Assembly: GCA_023511875.1 (NCBI GenBank)
Contig: JAIMAQ010000010.1
Location: forward strand, 32,758 to 96,757
Direction of reading: 5' to 3'
Origin: Thermoflavifilum sp.
GTDB lineage: Bacteria; Bacteroidota; Bacteroidia; Chitinophagales; Chitinophagaceae
DNA length: 64,000 bases
Positions within the stretch are counted from its first letter, which is position 1; every line of letters begins with the position of its first letter. The position numbers and the translations under genes were made by a program. The notes below the pieces were generated by a model that saw only the letters and a program-made list of their open reading frames with translations, was not told the origin of the DNA and ran no database searches. Below are positions 52,672-62,202 of this stretch, one piece after another.

Positions 52672-54013
52672 AAAACTCGCGTTGGGGATCGAAGTTTTGC
52701 AATTCGTGTACCACAGCCGAAAGGAAGGTAGAGCCCAAGAATCCATCAATGATACGATGGTCATAAGAAAGAGAGAGATACATCATATGACGAATGCCAA
52801 TAGTATCTCCTTGCGGTGTTTCTATTACAACAGGCCGTTTTTTGATCATACCAGTGGCTAAGATGGCTACCTGGGGTTGATTAATGATAGGCGTGCCCAT
52901 GATACTGCCAAATGTACCCAAGTTGGTCAGGGTAAAAGTGCCGCCTTGAGTATCATCGGGTTTAAGCTTATTGCTGCGTGCAGCATAAGCTAAATAATTG
53001 ACTTGCTTCACCAAGCCCACCAGATTGAGCCTGTCGGCATGTTTAATCACAGGCACAATAAGGTTGCCATTGGGCAAAGCAGTAGCCATGCCGATATGGA
53101 TATCTTTTTTGATGATGATTTTATCGCCCTCCACGGAGCTGTTTAACATAGGGTAGCGTTTCAAGCATTTGACAATGGCTTCAATAAACAAGGGGGTAAA
53201 GGTGATTTTCTCTCCCTCACGTTTTTCAAAATCTTTCTTAATACGTTCACGCCACTGTACCAGATTGGTAACATCGGCTTCAGCAAAGCTGGTGACGTGT
53301 GGGCTGGTTTGTTTGCTACGCACCATATGCTCAGCAATGAGCTTGCGCATGCGATCCATTTCGATAATTTCCACATTGCCTTCAGGAGAGGAGGTTACAG
53401 GTTGCCATACCGAAATTGTTTCTCTAGGTGAAGGGCGTACTTCGGTTTGAGAAGCTTGCCAGCTCTCTGCTTGAGGTTGCCTTTGTGCTACTTTTCGCTG
53501 AGCCACATATTCAAGAATATCTTTTTTTGTGACCCTTCCTTCAGCACCGGTACCTTTAATGTGTTCGAGCTCAGATAGGGGAATACCTTCATTTTTGGCG
53601 ATCATCAATACGAGTGGAGAAAAAAATCCAGAATTGGCCTTACCAGACTGAGTATCTGCTTTATTTTCTATTGTGGATGATGTTGTTTCTGCAGTTGTGG
53701 GTATAGGTTCTGTACTGGATTCTTCAATGGAAAAATCAAAATTTTCTAGCTCATTTGAAGTTTCCTGTTCTTGTTCGGTTTTAATGCGAGCCACTACGGC
53801 CCCTACGGGTACCACATCATTTTCTTGATAAAGGATTTCTGCAATTTCACCGGATACTGTTGATGGTACTTCGCTATCAACCTTGTCGGTAGCGATTTCT
53901 AACACAGGTTCATCTTGCTTTACTTGATCTCCAGGCTTTTTCAGCCATTTCAAAATAGTAGCTTCCATGATGCTTTCTCCCATCTTGGGCATTACCAGAT
54001 CAACCAGAGCCAT
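52670..54013 (-). CDS. 2-oxo acid dehydrogenase E2 (dihydrolipoamide acyltransferase)
   Basis: A 447-aa E2 chain, one lipoyl domain plus peripheral-binding and catalytic domains. The lipoyl Lys44 is in EIATDKVDSEV. A Ser/Thr/Glu-rich linker precedes the E1/E3-binding domain (SPLVLMIAKNEGIPLSELEHI, GTGAEGRVTKKDILEY). The catalytic domain holds SYDHRIIDGFLGS (HxxxDG). I start at MALVDLVMPKMGESI. The PKMGESI lipoyl start and the single lipoyl domain fit branched-chain or 2-oxoglutarate type; E1 and E3 are not in the window. Confidence 0.9.
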   Translation of the reverse strand: MALVDLVMPKMGESIMEATILKWLKKPGDQVKQDEPVLEIATDKVDSEVPSTVSGEIAEILYQENDVVPVGAVVARIKTEQEQETSNELENFDFSIEESSTEPIPTTAETTSSTIENKADTQSGKANSGFFSPLVLMIAKNEGIPLSELEHIKGTGAEGRVTKKDILEYVAQRKVAQRQPQAESWQASQTEVRPSPRETISVWQPVTSSPEGNVEIIEMDRMRKLIAEHMVRSKQTSPHVTSFAEADVTNLVQWRERIKKDFEKREGEKITFTPLFIEAIVKCLKRYPMLNSSVEGDKIIIKKDIHIGMATALPNGNLIVPVIKHADRLNLVGLVKQVNYLAYAARSNKLKPDDTQGGTFTLTNLGTFGSIMGTPIINQPQVAILATGMIKKRPVVIETPQGDTIGIRHMMYLSLSYDHRIIDGFLGSTFLSAVVHELQNFDPQREF

Positions 54014-54241
54014 AAAAATCGATTTTGGTGGACAAACAAAATTAAGTCTTTTCAAATTTATCTTTTCTACCTGAAGACAAATGTGTTCTACAAAATGGAC
54101 ATTGATAAATCAATAATTTATTTGTTTGAAAAGCATTTAATGAAATAAGAGATTGAATAAAACAAATTAAACATGACCTATGCTAAATTGTTGCATGATC
54201 GTTAATTTTTCAACAAACGTGTGTTTTTAGGAATAATTGTG

Positions 54242-54249
54242 TAAGTTTG
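54242..54249 (+). promoter_or_regulatory. -7 box (TAAGTTTG) for the peroxiredoxin gene
   Basis: An exact TAnnTTTG match 40 nt before the start codon. A T-rich stretch lies at the -33 position but no exact TTTG. The divergent E2-peroxiredoxin gap (54014-54289) has no other visible signal. Confidence 0.45.
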
Positions 54250-54289
54250 TTATACATGATTTCCTGATTCACTATTCATTTCTAGACAT

Positions 54290-54904
54290 ATGCTTACCAA
54301 AGTTTTCTTTTCGATGTTGCTAGCCTCGAGCAGCTTCTTGCTTATAAATGATCTCAGTATGGCACAGTCTAAGCCTTTGACGGTGGGCGATAAGGCCCCA
54401 TTATTTACTGCTAAAGCTTGTCAAGCAGGTAAGGTGTTTGATTTTTCTTTGAAGGAAGCCTTGGCCAAAGGCCCAGTAGTGGTATATTTTTATCCAGCGG
54501 CATATACAGGAGGTTGCGATTTAGAAGCACATACTTTTGCCACGATGAAAGATCAATTTACCCATGCTGGTGCTACCATTATTGGTGTATCGGCCGATGA
54601 TATTCAGCGATTGAAAGAATTTTCATCAGATCCTCAGTATTGTGCGGGTAAATTTCCAGTAGCTTCCGATGAAAACGGGAAAATTGCTGCAGCTTATGGA
54701 TTGAAACTTATTCCACCACAGCCGGGTGTGAAAGATATCCATGGGCGCCCAGTTAAGCATGGTTTTATTCCGCGTACAACGTTTGTGATTGATCAACAAG
54801 GAAAGATTGTAGCCGTTTATTCTTCAGATACTGATCATATTTCACCCGACCAGCATGTAAAGCTGGCATTAGCCCAAGTAAAGCAATTGGAAACGAAGAG
54901 ATAG
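54290..54904 (+). CDS. Exported peroxiredoxin (AhpC/TSA, BCP-like)
   Basis: A 204-aa thiol peroxidase with a signal peptide ending NDLSMAQ, so periplasmic. The peroxidatic Cys is in VVVYFYPAAYTGGCDLEAHTF, a variant of the FYPxxxTxGC motif. GVSADDIQRLKEF and RTTFVIDQQGKIVAVY are typical. A second Cys (PQYCAGKF) may resolve the disulfide. It is convergent with rnhA (14 nt). Confidence 0.9.
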   Translation: MLTKVFFSMLLASSSFLLINDLSMAQSKPLTVGDKAPLFTAKACQAGKVFDFSLKEALAKGPVVVYFYPAAYTGGCDLEAHTFATMKDQFTHAGATIIGVSADDIQRLKEFSSDPQYCAGKFPVASDENGKIAAAYGLKLIPPQPGVKDIHGRPVKHGFIPRTTFVIDQQGKIVAVYSSDTDHISPDQHVKLALAQVKQLETKR

Positions 54905-54918
54905 TTTTGCAGAGTTGA

Positions 54919-55416
54919 TCACGAAGATGTTAATTTGTTTTCCCTGATTAGCATTTGTTCGTATTCTTCATCGAGCAATGTAGCTGCATGATCTGCGGCA
55001 TGAGTAGCTAGCTGATCACAACGATTATTGTATGGGTTTTGGTGATGCCCTTTCACCCAATGAAATTCTATACGATGATCTTGCATCAATTGCCATAGTC
55101 GCATCCAAAGATCTTTGTTTTTCTTTCCCTTAAAATCTTTGGCTATCCATTCTTGTAGCCATCCTTTGTTGATCGCATTCACCACATAATTGCTATCGGT
55201 ATAAATTTTCACGGATAGGGGTTTCTTTTTCAGGGCTTCTAATGCGGCGATAATCGCCATCAATTCCATGCGATTATTGGTTGTTAACCGATATCCAGCG
55301 ACCAATTCTTTATGATGATTGCCGCTCATCAAAATCGCTGCATAACCGCCGGGGCCGGGATTTCCGCGTGAAGCGCCATCGGTATAAATAATCACTTCTT
55401 GTTCATTAGATTTCAT
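54919..55416 (-). CDS. rnhA: Ribonuclease HI
   Basis: Removes RNA from RNA-DNA hybrids. Catalytic DEDD residues: Asp13 (IYTDGASRGNPGPGG), Glu51 (NNRMELMA), Asp74 (IYTDSNYVV) and the last Asp in NNRCDQLA. The handle region KGWLQEWIAKDFKGKKNKDLW is intact. At 165 aa it is full length. It starts 3 nt after the carboxylase gene, so it is probably on that transcript. Confidence 0.97.
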   Translation of the reverse strand: MKSNEQEVIIYTDGASRGNPGPGGYAAILMSGNHHKELVAGYRLTTNNRMELMAIIAALEALKKKPLSVKIYTDSNYVVNAINKGWLQEWIAKDFKGKKNKDLWMRLWQLMQDHRIEFHWVKGHHQNPYNNRCDQLATHAADHAATLLDEEYEQMLIRENKLTSS

Positions 55417-55419
55417 GGC

Positions 55420-57057
55420 TTATACTTGTAAAACGCCTGTGCAGAAGTTATGTGTGATGGGTGCCTGATTAGCTGCATGTAAAGCTTCTCGAATATATAA
55501 TCTAGTATCTAAGGGATCAATGATTTCATCTACCCACAAGCGAGCAGCTGCATAATGTGGAGCCATTTGAGCAGCATATTTTTGGGAAATCTCGTCCAGC
55601 AACTTTTTTTCTTCATCTTCACTTAAAGTTTCACCTTTCTTTTTTCGCCTACTTATTTCTATCTGCAAGAGTGTTTCTGCGGCTTGTTGGCCGCCCATTA
55701 CGGCTATACGTGCACTTGGCCAAGCAAAGATAAAACGTGGATCGTAGGCCCGCCCACACATGGCATAATTGCCTGCACCAAACGAATTACCCACAATTAC
55801 TGTGATTTTGGGCACAACCGAATTGGCTACTGCATTGACCAGCTTAGCCCCATTTTTAATGATCCCAGCTTGTTCGGACCGGGTGCCCACCATAAACCCC
55901 GTCACATCTTGAAGAAACACAATAGGTAATTTTTTTTGGTTGCACAACATCACAAAACGGGCAGCTTTATCGGCGCTGTCGGGATAAATCACCCCTCCCA
56001 TTTGGATTTCTCCCAGACGAGTACGCACGGGTATTCGTTGGTTAGCGACGATTCCTACTGCCCAGCCTTCGATATGGGCATAGCCACAGATCAATGTTTT
56101 GCCGTATTCGGGCTTATACGGCGTGAATACTGAATCATCTACCAAGCGATCGATGATTTCTTGCATATCGTAAGGTCTGGTAGGATCATCGGGAAGGATA
56201 CCATAGATGTCGTCTGGCGATTTACGTGGCGGGATTGGGGTGATGCGTGCTAATCCAGCGTTTTGTGGACTGGCTAAGAGTGAAATAGATGTTCGAATAT
56301 GATCCAAACAAGCTTCGTCGCTGGGGAAGCGGGCATCGGCGGTGCCGGATATACTGTTGTGCATTTCGGCGCCACCCAATGCTTCTGCATCTGCATCTTC
56401 ACCGATAGCGGCTTTGACCAGATAAGGCCCAGCTAAAAACATAGATCCATTGCCTTCTACCATCAGTAATTCATCGCTCATCACAGGCAAATAAGCGCCT
56501 CCCGCCACACAGCTACCCATCACCGCAGCAATTTGCGGAATGCCCATAGCACTCATTCGTGCATTGTTGTAAAACACTCTACCAAAATGTTCTTTATCGG
56601 GAAATACTTCATCTTGCAAAGGCAGAAACACGCCTGCACTATCTACCAGATAAATGATGGGTAAATGATTTTGCATGGCTATCTCTTGCATGCGCAAATG
56701 TTTCTTCGCCGTGATGGGAAACCAGGCTCCAGCCTTTACCGTCATATCATTGGCCACTATTACACATTGTCGGCCATTTACATATCCTAAACCTGCGACC
56801 ACACCACCGGCAGGGCAGCCTCCTTCTTGCGCATACATGTCGTATCCAGCAAATAATCCCAATTCTAAAAATTGGCTTCCTTTGTCGATGAGGTATTGAA
56901 TGCGTTCTCGAGCCGTTAATTTATTTTGTTGCTTAATCTTCTCGATTTGTTTTTTCCCACCACCTTGTGCAATCTGTTCGCGCATTTGGCGATACCGACT
57001 CAACAACAAGCGATATGCATCTTCGTTTTTATTAAACTGCAGAGTGGATTTGTCCAT
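55420..57057 (-). CDS. Acyl-CoA carboxylase beta subunit, methylcrotonyl-CoA carboxylase-like
   Basis: Carboxyltransferase of a biotin-dependent carboxylase, 545 aa. The carboxybiotin- and CoA-binding crotonase-fold halves are visible: KLTARERIQYLIDKGSQF, FGRVFYNNARMSAMGIPQIAAVMGSCVAGGAYLPVMSDE, then IFLQDVTGFMVG, GNSFGAGNYAMCGRAYDPRFIFAWPSARIAVMGG. The DKEHFGRVFYNNARMSAMGI segment and the VFLPLQDEVFPD loop favour the methylcrotonyl-CoA type over propionyl-CoA. The biotin-carrying alpha subunit is not adjacent. Confidence 0.88.
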   Translation of the reverse strand: MDKSTLQFNKNEDAYRLLLSRYRQMREQIAQGGGKKQIEKIKQQNKLTARERIQYLIDKGSQFLELGLFAGYDMYAQEGGCPAGGVVAGLGYVNGRQCVIVANDMTVKAGAWFPITAKKHLRMQEIAMQNHLPIIYLVDSAGVFLPLQDEVFPDKEHFGRVFYNNARMSAMGIPQIAAVMGSCVAGGAYLPVMSDELLMVEGNGSMFLAGPYLVKAAIGEDADAEALGGAEMHNSISGTADARFPSDEACLDHIRTSISLLASPQNAGLARITPIPPRKSPDDIYGILPDDPTRPYDMQEIIDRLVDDSVFTPYKPEYGKTLICGYAHIEGWAVGIVANQRIPVRTRLGEIQMGGVIYPDSADKAARFVMLCNQKKLPIVFLQDVTGFMVGTRSEQAGIIKNGAKLVNAVANSVVPKITVIVGNSFGAGNYAMCGRAYDPRFIFAWPSARIAVMGGQQAAETLLQIEISRRKKKGETLSEDEEKKLLDEISQKYAAQMAPHYAAARLWVDEIIDPLDTRLYIREALHAANQAPITHNFCTGVLQV

Positions 57058-57250
57058 GGCTAGACTTTACTTGAATCCAGTAATTTACAACGGTTTGAAG
57101 GGATATCAAAATTTGACTTTATGAATCAACGTTTTCTCCTGTGGACGTGAAGATGATTTGAAGGGTTAAGCCTGCTGCATATTATGCACGACAGTTGGGA
57201 GGAGAAAGAATAAAACTCATGATGCGCGTAAATCGGATATGTAGGAAAAG

Positions 57251-57334
57251 TGCCCCGGATCGGACTCGAACCGATACGGTATTGCTACCACTGGATTTTG
57301 AGTCCAGCGCGTCTACCAATTCCGCCACCAGGGC
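57251..57334 (-). tRNA. tRNA-Leu (anticodon CAA)
   Basis: On the minus strand, GCCCTGG pairs with CCGGGGC and the discriminator is A. The anticodon stem CTGGA/TCCAG encloses CTCAAAA, anticodon CAA. A long variable arm (TGGTAGCAATACC) marks class II, and the T-loop is TTCGAGT. It lies just downstream of tsaD. Confidence 0.93.
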
Positions 57335-57364
57335 TGTACATGTAAAAAGCGTGTTTAGCGTGGG

Positions 57365-57372
57365 CAAAGCTA
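57365..57372 (-). promoter_or_regulatory. -7 box (TAGCTTTG) for tRNA-Leu
   Basis: An exact minus-strand TAnnTTTG match between the tsaD stop and the tRNA, giving a leader of about 24 nt. The -33 region has TTTC rather than TTTG. Confidence 0.45.
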
Positions 57373-57392
57373 TAAAAATTCTGTAAACGAAA

Positions 57393-58433
57393 TCACATTT
57401 CCGCCATTTTCCAATTACCACGAGCGCTTGGCACGATATCCAGATCGGCAAATTGTTTAGCTCGATATTGGTGGTAGGCCATAAAGCCAATCATACCTGC
57501 ATTATCGGTACAGTATTGAAATTCGGGTACATAGGCATGCCAGCCACGCTTGTCTGCTTCTTCTTGTAAGGCCTTGCGCAGGCCTTTATTGGCACTTACA
57601 CCGCCGGCAATGCAGATTTCTCGAATACCTGTATCCTCTGCCGCCAGAATAAGCTTGCGCATCAATATGCGAATGATGGTGTGCTGAACAGAGGCGCAGA
57701 TATCAGGTAAATTTTTTTCGATAAACTGGGGATCTTCTGCTTGTTGTTGGCGAAGAAAATACAGAATCGCCGTTTTGAGTCCACTAAAACTATAATCATA
57801 CCCCCGGATTTGTGGCTCAGGGAAATTAAATCTATTAGGGTTGCCTTGCTGGGCATATTGGTCGATGAGTGGCCCTCCTGGATAGGGTAATCCCAGCAGC
57901 TTAGCTGTTTTATCGAAAGCTTCACCCGCGGCGTCGTCAATAGTTTGTCCCAGAATATCCATTTCCAAATAATCTTTGCAAAGCACAATCTGGGTATGCC
58001 CACCCGAAACAGTAAGGCATAAAAACGGAAATGATGGACGAGGCTCATTGATTAAATTGGCCAACACATGAGCTTTCATGTGGTGCACGGCTATAAGCGG
58101 AATCTGTAGGGCAACGGCGAGGGCTTTGGCAAAAGAGGCCCCTACTAGTAATGAACCTATTAACCCAGGGCTTTGGGTAAAAGCAATGGCTTGCAAATCC
58201 TGCTTATCTACAGCGGCCAGCCGCATGGCTTGATCTACCACCGGTACGATGTTTTGCATGTGTGCTCGAGAAGCCAGCTCTGGCACCACACCACCATATT
58301 GCTCGTGTACCGACTGATTGGCGATAAGGTTAGAAAGCACCACTCCGTCGCAAACCACGGCTGCACTGGTCTCGTCGCACGATGATTCAATGGCCAGTAA
58401 CGTAACAGAATCGGCTGTTCTTTGCTTGCTCAT
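57393..58433 (-). CDS. tsaD: tRNA N6-adenosine threonylcarbamoyltransferase
   Basis: Catalytic subunit of the t6A complex that modifies A37 of ANN-decoding tRNAs. It opens LLAIESSCDETSAAVV. The metal ligands are in HHMKAHVLAN (HxxxH), with GVVPELASRAHMQNI, TVSGGHTQIVL, DDAAGEAFDKTAKLLGLPYPGGPLID and CIAGGVSANKGLR. At 346 aa it is normal. It lies 27 nt after the S41 protease gene and is probably co-transcribed with it. Confidence 0.97.
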   Translation of the reverse strand: MSKQRTADSVTLLAIESSCDETSAAVVCDGVVLSNLIANQSVHEQYGGVVPELASRAHMQNIVPVVDQAMRLAAVDKQDLQAIAFTQSPGLIGSLLVGASFAKALAVALQIPLIAVHHMKAHVLANLINEPRPSFPFLCLTVSGGHTQIVLCKDYLEMDILGQTIDDAAGEAFDKTAKLLGLPYPGGPLIDQYAQQGNPNRFNFPEPQIRGYDYSFSGLKTAILYFLRQQQAEDPQFIEKNLPDICASVQHTIIRILMRKLILAAEDTGIREICIAGGVSANKGLRKALQEEADKRGWHAYVPEFQYCTDNAGMIGFMAYHQYRAKQFADLDIVPSARGNWKMAEM

Positions 58434-58460
58434 CGTCTATTCTTTTCCATTCACTGCAAA

Positions 58461-60620
58461 TTAGTTGCTTTTGGTAAGCTGTGGAGCCTTTAAACTGGGC
58501 TGATGCAGCATATCTTGCATCACGTCGAGTGTTTGTAACAGATAAGGATCATGAGTGTACGATCGCAGTAAGTCGCGATAAATGATCTTGCGGGTACTAT
58601 CAGCCTGAATATAAGATTCGTCGACTGGCAAATAATGTACGGGAATAGCAGGAGTCATTTTGTATACTTGATCCATACGTTTTAAAGCTTGTTGGTTTTG
58701 CTTTTGCCAGGCTTTATATGCATCAATATTGAGGGGGTAAGTCTTCATGCTATCCATCTGCTTCAAGTAACGGATATTTTCCTCAATAAGGTGGAAGATT
58801 TTATTGGTATCGAGACGTTTATCGCTCAACTTTTGTAGGTAAGAAACGTCTACAGGAGGCGACCAAGTTGTATAATTAGCAGGAGCGATTTGATCCCATT
58901 TCATGGCATCGGAATCTGTACTTTCGCCCACATTGAAATAATTGTCGGGTAAAATGATATCTGAGTGTACGCCTTTGAGCTGGGTAGATCCCCCGTTGAT
59001 GCGATAAAATTTTTGGATCGTGATTTTTAAGGATCCCAATGGCCCGCCTATTTCTGCTGTATTACCCGAATAAAAATCGTCCAAATCGATCATGCGTTGC
59101 ACGGTTCCTTTTCCGTAAGTGGAAGGGCTACCCACAATAACGGCTCGTTTGTAATCTTGCATGGCGGCGGCAAAGATTTCGGAAGCCGATGCGCTGTATT
59201 CATTGACCATCAGGGCGAGTGGGCCTGTGTAATCGATTTGGGTATTATGGCTTTTGAGAATTTGCACATGTCCATCGCCAGAACGCACTTGTACAACAGG
59301 CCCTGCAGGCACAAAAAGCCCGGCAATGTTGATAGCATCGGAAAGTGAGCCTCCACCATTGAAACGCAGGTCTACGATGATACCATCGATACGAGCGGCT
59401 TTAAGCTTATTCACCTCTTTTTGCATGTCTTTCCAACTTTCACCGCCTATGCCATTATTGAAAGGTGCATAAAACTCAGGCAGGTTAATGATTCCCCAGC
59501 GATGCCCCTTCCAGTCGATCAAATAAGATTTGGCAAAAGTGGCATCTATCTTCACTTCTCCCCGCATAATGGCAATGGTTTTGATGGTGCCATCGGGATG
59601 TTTAACCGTAAGTTTAACGATCGTATTTTTATCGCCCCGAATGAGTTTCACAGCGTCTTCTACACTATAGCCTGTAAGGTCTACAGCAGTACTATCGCCT
59701 TGGGCTACTTTTAAAATAATATCACCCGCTTTTAGCTCGCCTTGTTTCCAGGCAGGGCCGCCGGTGACGATACTCGCAATTTTAATTTTCCCATCTTCTT
59801 GTTGCAATAAGGCTCCAATACCGTAAAACGTGCCCGACATTTGCTCGTTGAAGTAGCGTTGATCTATGGGTGGCATGTATTCGGTATGTGGATCCATGGT
59901 GGTAGTAATTGCATTTACAAACCACGAAAAGCGTTCATCTTCGGTATATGTTTTTCGAATGCGTTCAAAAAATAAATCCATATTTTTTTGTACATCGGCA
60001 CGGGCTTGGGCTTCCAGCACACTATCGGGCTTAGGTACATATCCAGCAGAATCTTTTTGCTTTTTTTCTTCGATTTGTTGTAATTCCACCAATCGATCGA
60101 GTGTTTTGTATTTTAAAAACAAGTACCAAGCGTTTTTTCTGGCTTGTTCGTTTGCTGGATAAGATAGTTGTTTGCTATCGAGTACAATAGAATCATTTTC
60201 GTGAAAATTGAATGGATGAGATAAAACTTCCGGATAATATTGGGCTACTTCGGCAATTCGCTTGTCAAATAAAGCATTAGCCATTTTGAAGAAATCGAGT
60301 GGTTCGTTGGTATTGATTTCATCGTCGATGCGATATTCAAATGTTTTCAGTTCGTCAATATCTTTTTGCAGGAAGATATTTTTTTGTGGATCTAACTGAT
60401 TCAAATATTTGTAAAACACTTCTTTCGAGAAAGCATCATCGATAGGTTTAGGATGATAATGAGCACGCTTTAAGATTAGCCCCACCATGCTCACAATAAG
60501 CTTTTCGCGGTCGGGCGGAGTGGATTTTTTGTGAAAAGCGTTGAAAGCCAATACAACGGTAGCACCGGAAAGCAGGATGAGGCCTGCGATTAGGATACGT
60601 ATTTTCATTTTTTTACTCAT
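58461..60620 (-). CDS. Carboxy-terminal processing protease (S41, Prc-like)
   Basis: A 719-aa periplasmic protease with one N-terminal membrane segment (ILIAGLILLSGATVVLAF). An N-terminal helical region (KRAHYHPKPIDDAFSKEVFYKYLNQLDP) is typical of tail-specific proteases. A PDZ domain at about 270-345 (GIGALLQQEDGKIKIASIVTGGPAWKQGELKAGD region) follows. The S41 core has DLRFNGGGSL, the nucleophile Ser in VNEYSASASEIFAAAMQD, and the Lys in STYGKGTVQR. It probably degrades misfolded or tagged envelope proteins. Confidence 0.95.
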   Translation of the reverse strand: MSKKMKIRILIAGLILLSGATVVLAFNAFHKKSTPPDREKLIVSMVGLILKRAHYHPKPIDDAFSKEVFYKYLNQLDPQKNIFLQKDIDELKTFEYRIDDEINTNEPLDFFKMANALFDKRIAEVAQYYPEVLSHPFNFHENDSIVLDSKQLSYPANEQARKNAWYLFLKYKTLDRLVELQQIEEKKQKDSAGYVPKPDSVLEAQARADVQKNMDLFFERIRKTYTEDERFSWFVNAITTTMDPHTEYMPPIDQRYFNEQMSGTFYGIGALLQQEDGKIKIASIVTGGPAWKQGELKAGDIILKVAQGDSTAVDLTGYSVEDAVKLIRGDKNTIVKLTVKHPDGTIKTIAIMRGEVKIDATFAKSYLIDWKGHRWGIINLPEFYAPFNNGIGGESWKDMQKEVNKLKAARIDGIIVDLRFNGGGSLSDAINIAGLFVPAGPVVQVRSGDGHVQILKSHNTQIDYTGPLALMVNEYSASASEIFAAAMQDYKRAVIVGSPSTYGKGTVQRMIDLDDFYSGNTAEIGGPLGSLKITIQKFYRINGGSTQLKGVHSDIILPDNYFNVGESTDSDAMKWDQIAPANYTTWSPPVDVSYLQKLSDKRLDTNKIFHLIEENIRYLKQMDSMKTYPLNIDAYKAWQKQNQQALKRMDQVYKMTPAIPVHYLPVDESYIQADSTRKIIYRDLLRSYTHDPYLLQTLDVMQDMLHQPSLKAPQLTKSN

Positions 60621-60980
60621 TCTATCAGAACAAAATTAACCGAATATAAGTCGGCTCACCTGAGTGTATAAACATTAACAAAAGTTTACCGCAATGGTTC
60701 TAGTCGTAGGCAAGATACTACGATTTCGGGAAATGTCATTACAAACACCCGCAGATGGTTATTGCCTGTATGTATGCGACTTACCCGTGCCACAAATCAA
60801 TAGGTTGCTCTTCTTAATTTGTAGGAAAATCATATGATGGCCACCATGGGACATTTCAGTCGAAAACAAACATGCTTGCTCGTGCATAACGTTGATTATC
60901 CGTTTTTGATTTTGCGGCAACATGACATATCATTTCATTTTTACGAATCTTGTTGTAACGATTTTTCAATGGAAAATTTT
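60621..60980. other. Non-coding gap, no gene seen
   Basis: About 360 nt between the S41 gene and the MarR gene, both on the minus strand. It has no ORF of note, no strong hairpin and no exact promoter box in the right position for the protease. Confidence 0.5.
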
Positions 60981-61436
60981 TCATCCCCGCATTTTATCCA
61001 ATAGATGGCTTAACGTATCGGCTTCGCGTTCAGACAATCGATTTCGGAGTTTTAGATGAAACTGTTCCATGATGAGGTTGAGTTGATCGAGGAGTTTTAA
61101 TCCCGCATCCGTAAGGGTAATATCCATTTTTCGGCGGTTTGTAGGGCAAAGATTGCGTTGAATGAGTTGTTTACGCTCTAGCTTATCGAGTAGGCGGGTG
61201 AGATCATTGGCCTTGTCGAGCATAACTTCTTTAATTTCTCCAGGAGAAACGGGCTTTGGATGGCGACCCTTGATGATGCGGAGCACATTGAAGTGTTGTG
61301 GCAATAAGTCATAAGTTTTTAATGCTTTTACTTGTTCGTCGCGCAGGCAATTAGAAGTATATATCAGGTTTATTAAGGCTTTTTGATATACGTCCTGAAA
61401 CTTAGTCTGTTTAATAGCTTGTTCGATTCGTGTCAA
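60981..61436 (-). CDS. MarR-family transcriptional regulator
   Basis: A winged-helix dimer of 151 aa. The recognition region is SPGEIKEVMLDKANDLTRLLDKLERKQLIQR, the wing NRRKMDITLTDAGLKLLDQL, and helical dimerisation ends flank them. It has a consensus-like promoter 27 nt upstream. The target is not evident; the neighbouring gene (PLP-binding protein) is on the same strand and not divergent. Confidence 0.92.
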   Translation of the reverse strand: MTRIEQAIKQTKFQDVYQKALINLIYTSNCLRDEQVKALKTYDLLPQHFNVLRIIKGRHPKPVSPGEIKEVMLDKANDLTRLLDKLERKQLIQRNLCPTNRRKMDITLTDAGLKLLDQLNLIMEQFHLKLRNRLSEREADTLSHLLDKMRG

Positions 61437-61462
61437 CTGAATATAGATTTATGAAATGTTGA

Positions 61463-61470
61463 CAAAAATA
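61463..61470 (-). promoter_or_regulatory. -7 box (TATTTTTG) for the MarR gene
   Basis: An exact TAnnTTTG match on the minus strand, ending 27 nt before the start codon at 61436. Confidence 0.45.
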
Positions 61471-61509
61471 AAAAAAATTTATCGTCTGTTTCAACAAAAT
61501 TCGAAAATG

Positions 61510-62184
61510 TTAGTGAGTGATTCTCGGTCCAAAGATCAAGCTGCCAATCCGCACCATAGTGCTTCCTTCCTCAACGGCAATGCGATAATCGTTGCTCATG
61601 CCAATGGATAGTTCGCGAAAATCGGCTCGATCAGAGAAATACCTGGTTTTGATTTGCTGAAAGAGTTGATTCAGGTAATGAAATTCTGTACGGATTTGCT
61701 CGGTATCGCTGGTGAGGGTAGCCATCCCCATGAGTCCAATGATATGTGCATTTGGATAAAGATGATGATGGGCGAGCAATTGCATCAGCGTGGTTTCATC
61801 TAGTCCGAATTTAGTAGACTCGCGAGCGATATGCACTTGTAATAGCACGGGAATGATACGCTGCAATTTTTCGGCATGTCGATGAATTTCTTGTAACAAT
61901 TTTAAGCTGTCTACGGAGTGAATGCAATAGATGAAGGGAGCAATCTGTTTTACTTTATTGGTTTGCAGGTGACCAATAAAATGCCAGCGAATGTCGGCCG
62001 GAAGCTGTTTTTGTTTAGATAATAGTTCTTGCACATAATTTTCTCCAAAATCTCGGTGCCCTAACTCATAAAGCTGCTGAATATCTTCTAGTGGGTGGGT
62101 TTTCGATACGGCTAAAATTTTCACTCCACGAGGAGAAAGCTCTTGTTGCAGTTGAGAATAAGCTTCTACATCAACGGGCGGCAT
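61510..62184 (-). CDS. YggS/PLPBP-family pyridoxal-phosphate homeostasis protein
   Basis: A single-domain alanine-racemase-like TIM barrel of 224 aa that binds PLP without catalysis. ILAVSKTHP carries the PLP lysine. FGENYVQELLSK, WHFIGHLQTNKVKQI, HSVDSLKLLQEI, GLMGMATL and the C-terminal LSIGMSNDYRIAVEEGSTMVRIGSLIFG are diagnostic. It starts 18 nt after the acyl-CoA dehydrogenase gene. Confidence 0.95.
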   Translation of the reverse strand: MPPVDVEAYSQLQQELSPRGVKILAVSKTHPLEDIQQLYELGHRDFGENYVQELLSKQKQLPADIRWHFIGHLQTNKVKQIAPFIYCIHSVDSLKLLQEIHRHAEKLQRIIPVLLQVHIARESTKFGLDETTLMQLLAHHHLYPNAHIIGLMGMATLTSDTEQIRTEFHYLNQLFQQIKTRYFSDRADFRELSIGMSNDYRIAVEEGSTMVRIGSLIFGPRITH

Positions 62185-62202
62185 ATTGCAAATATAACCA
62201 GC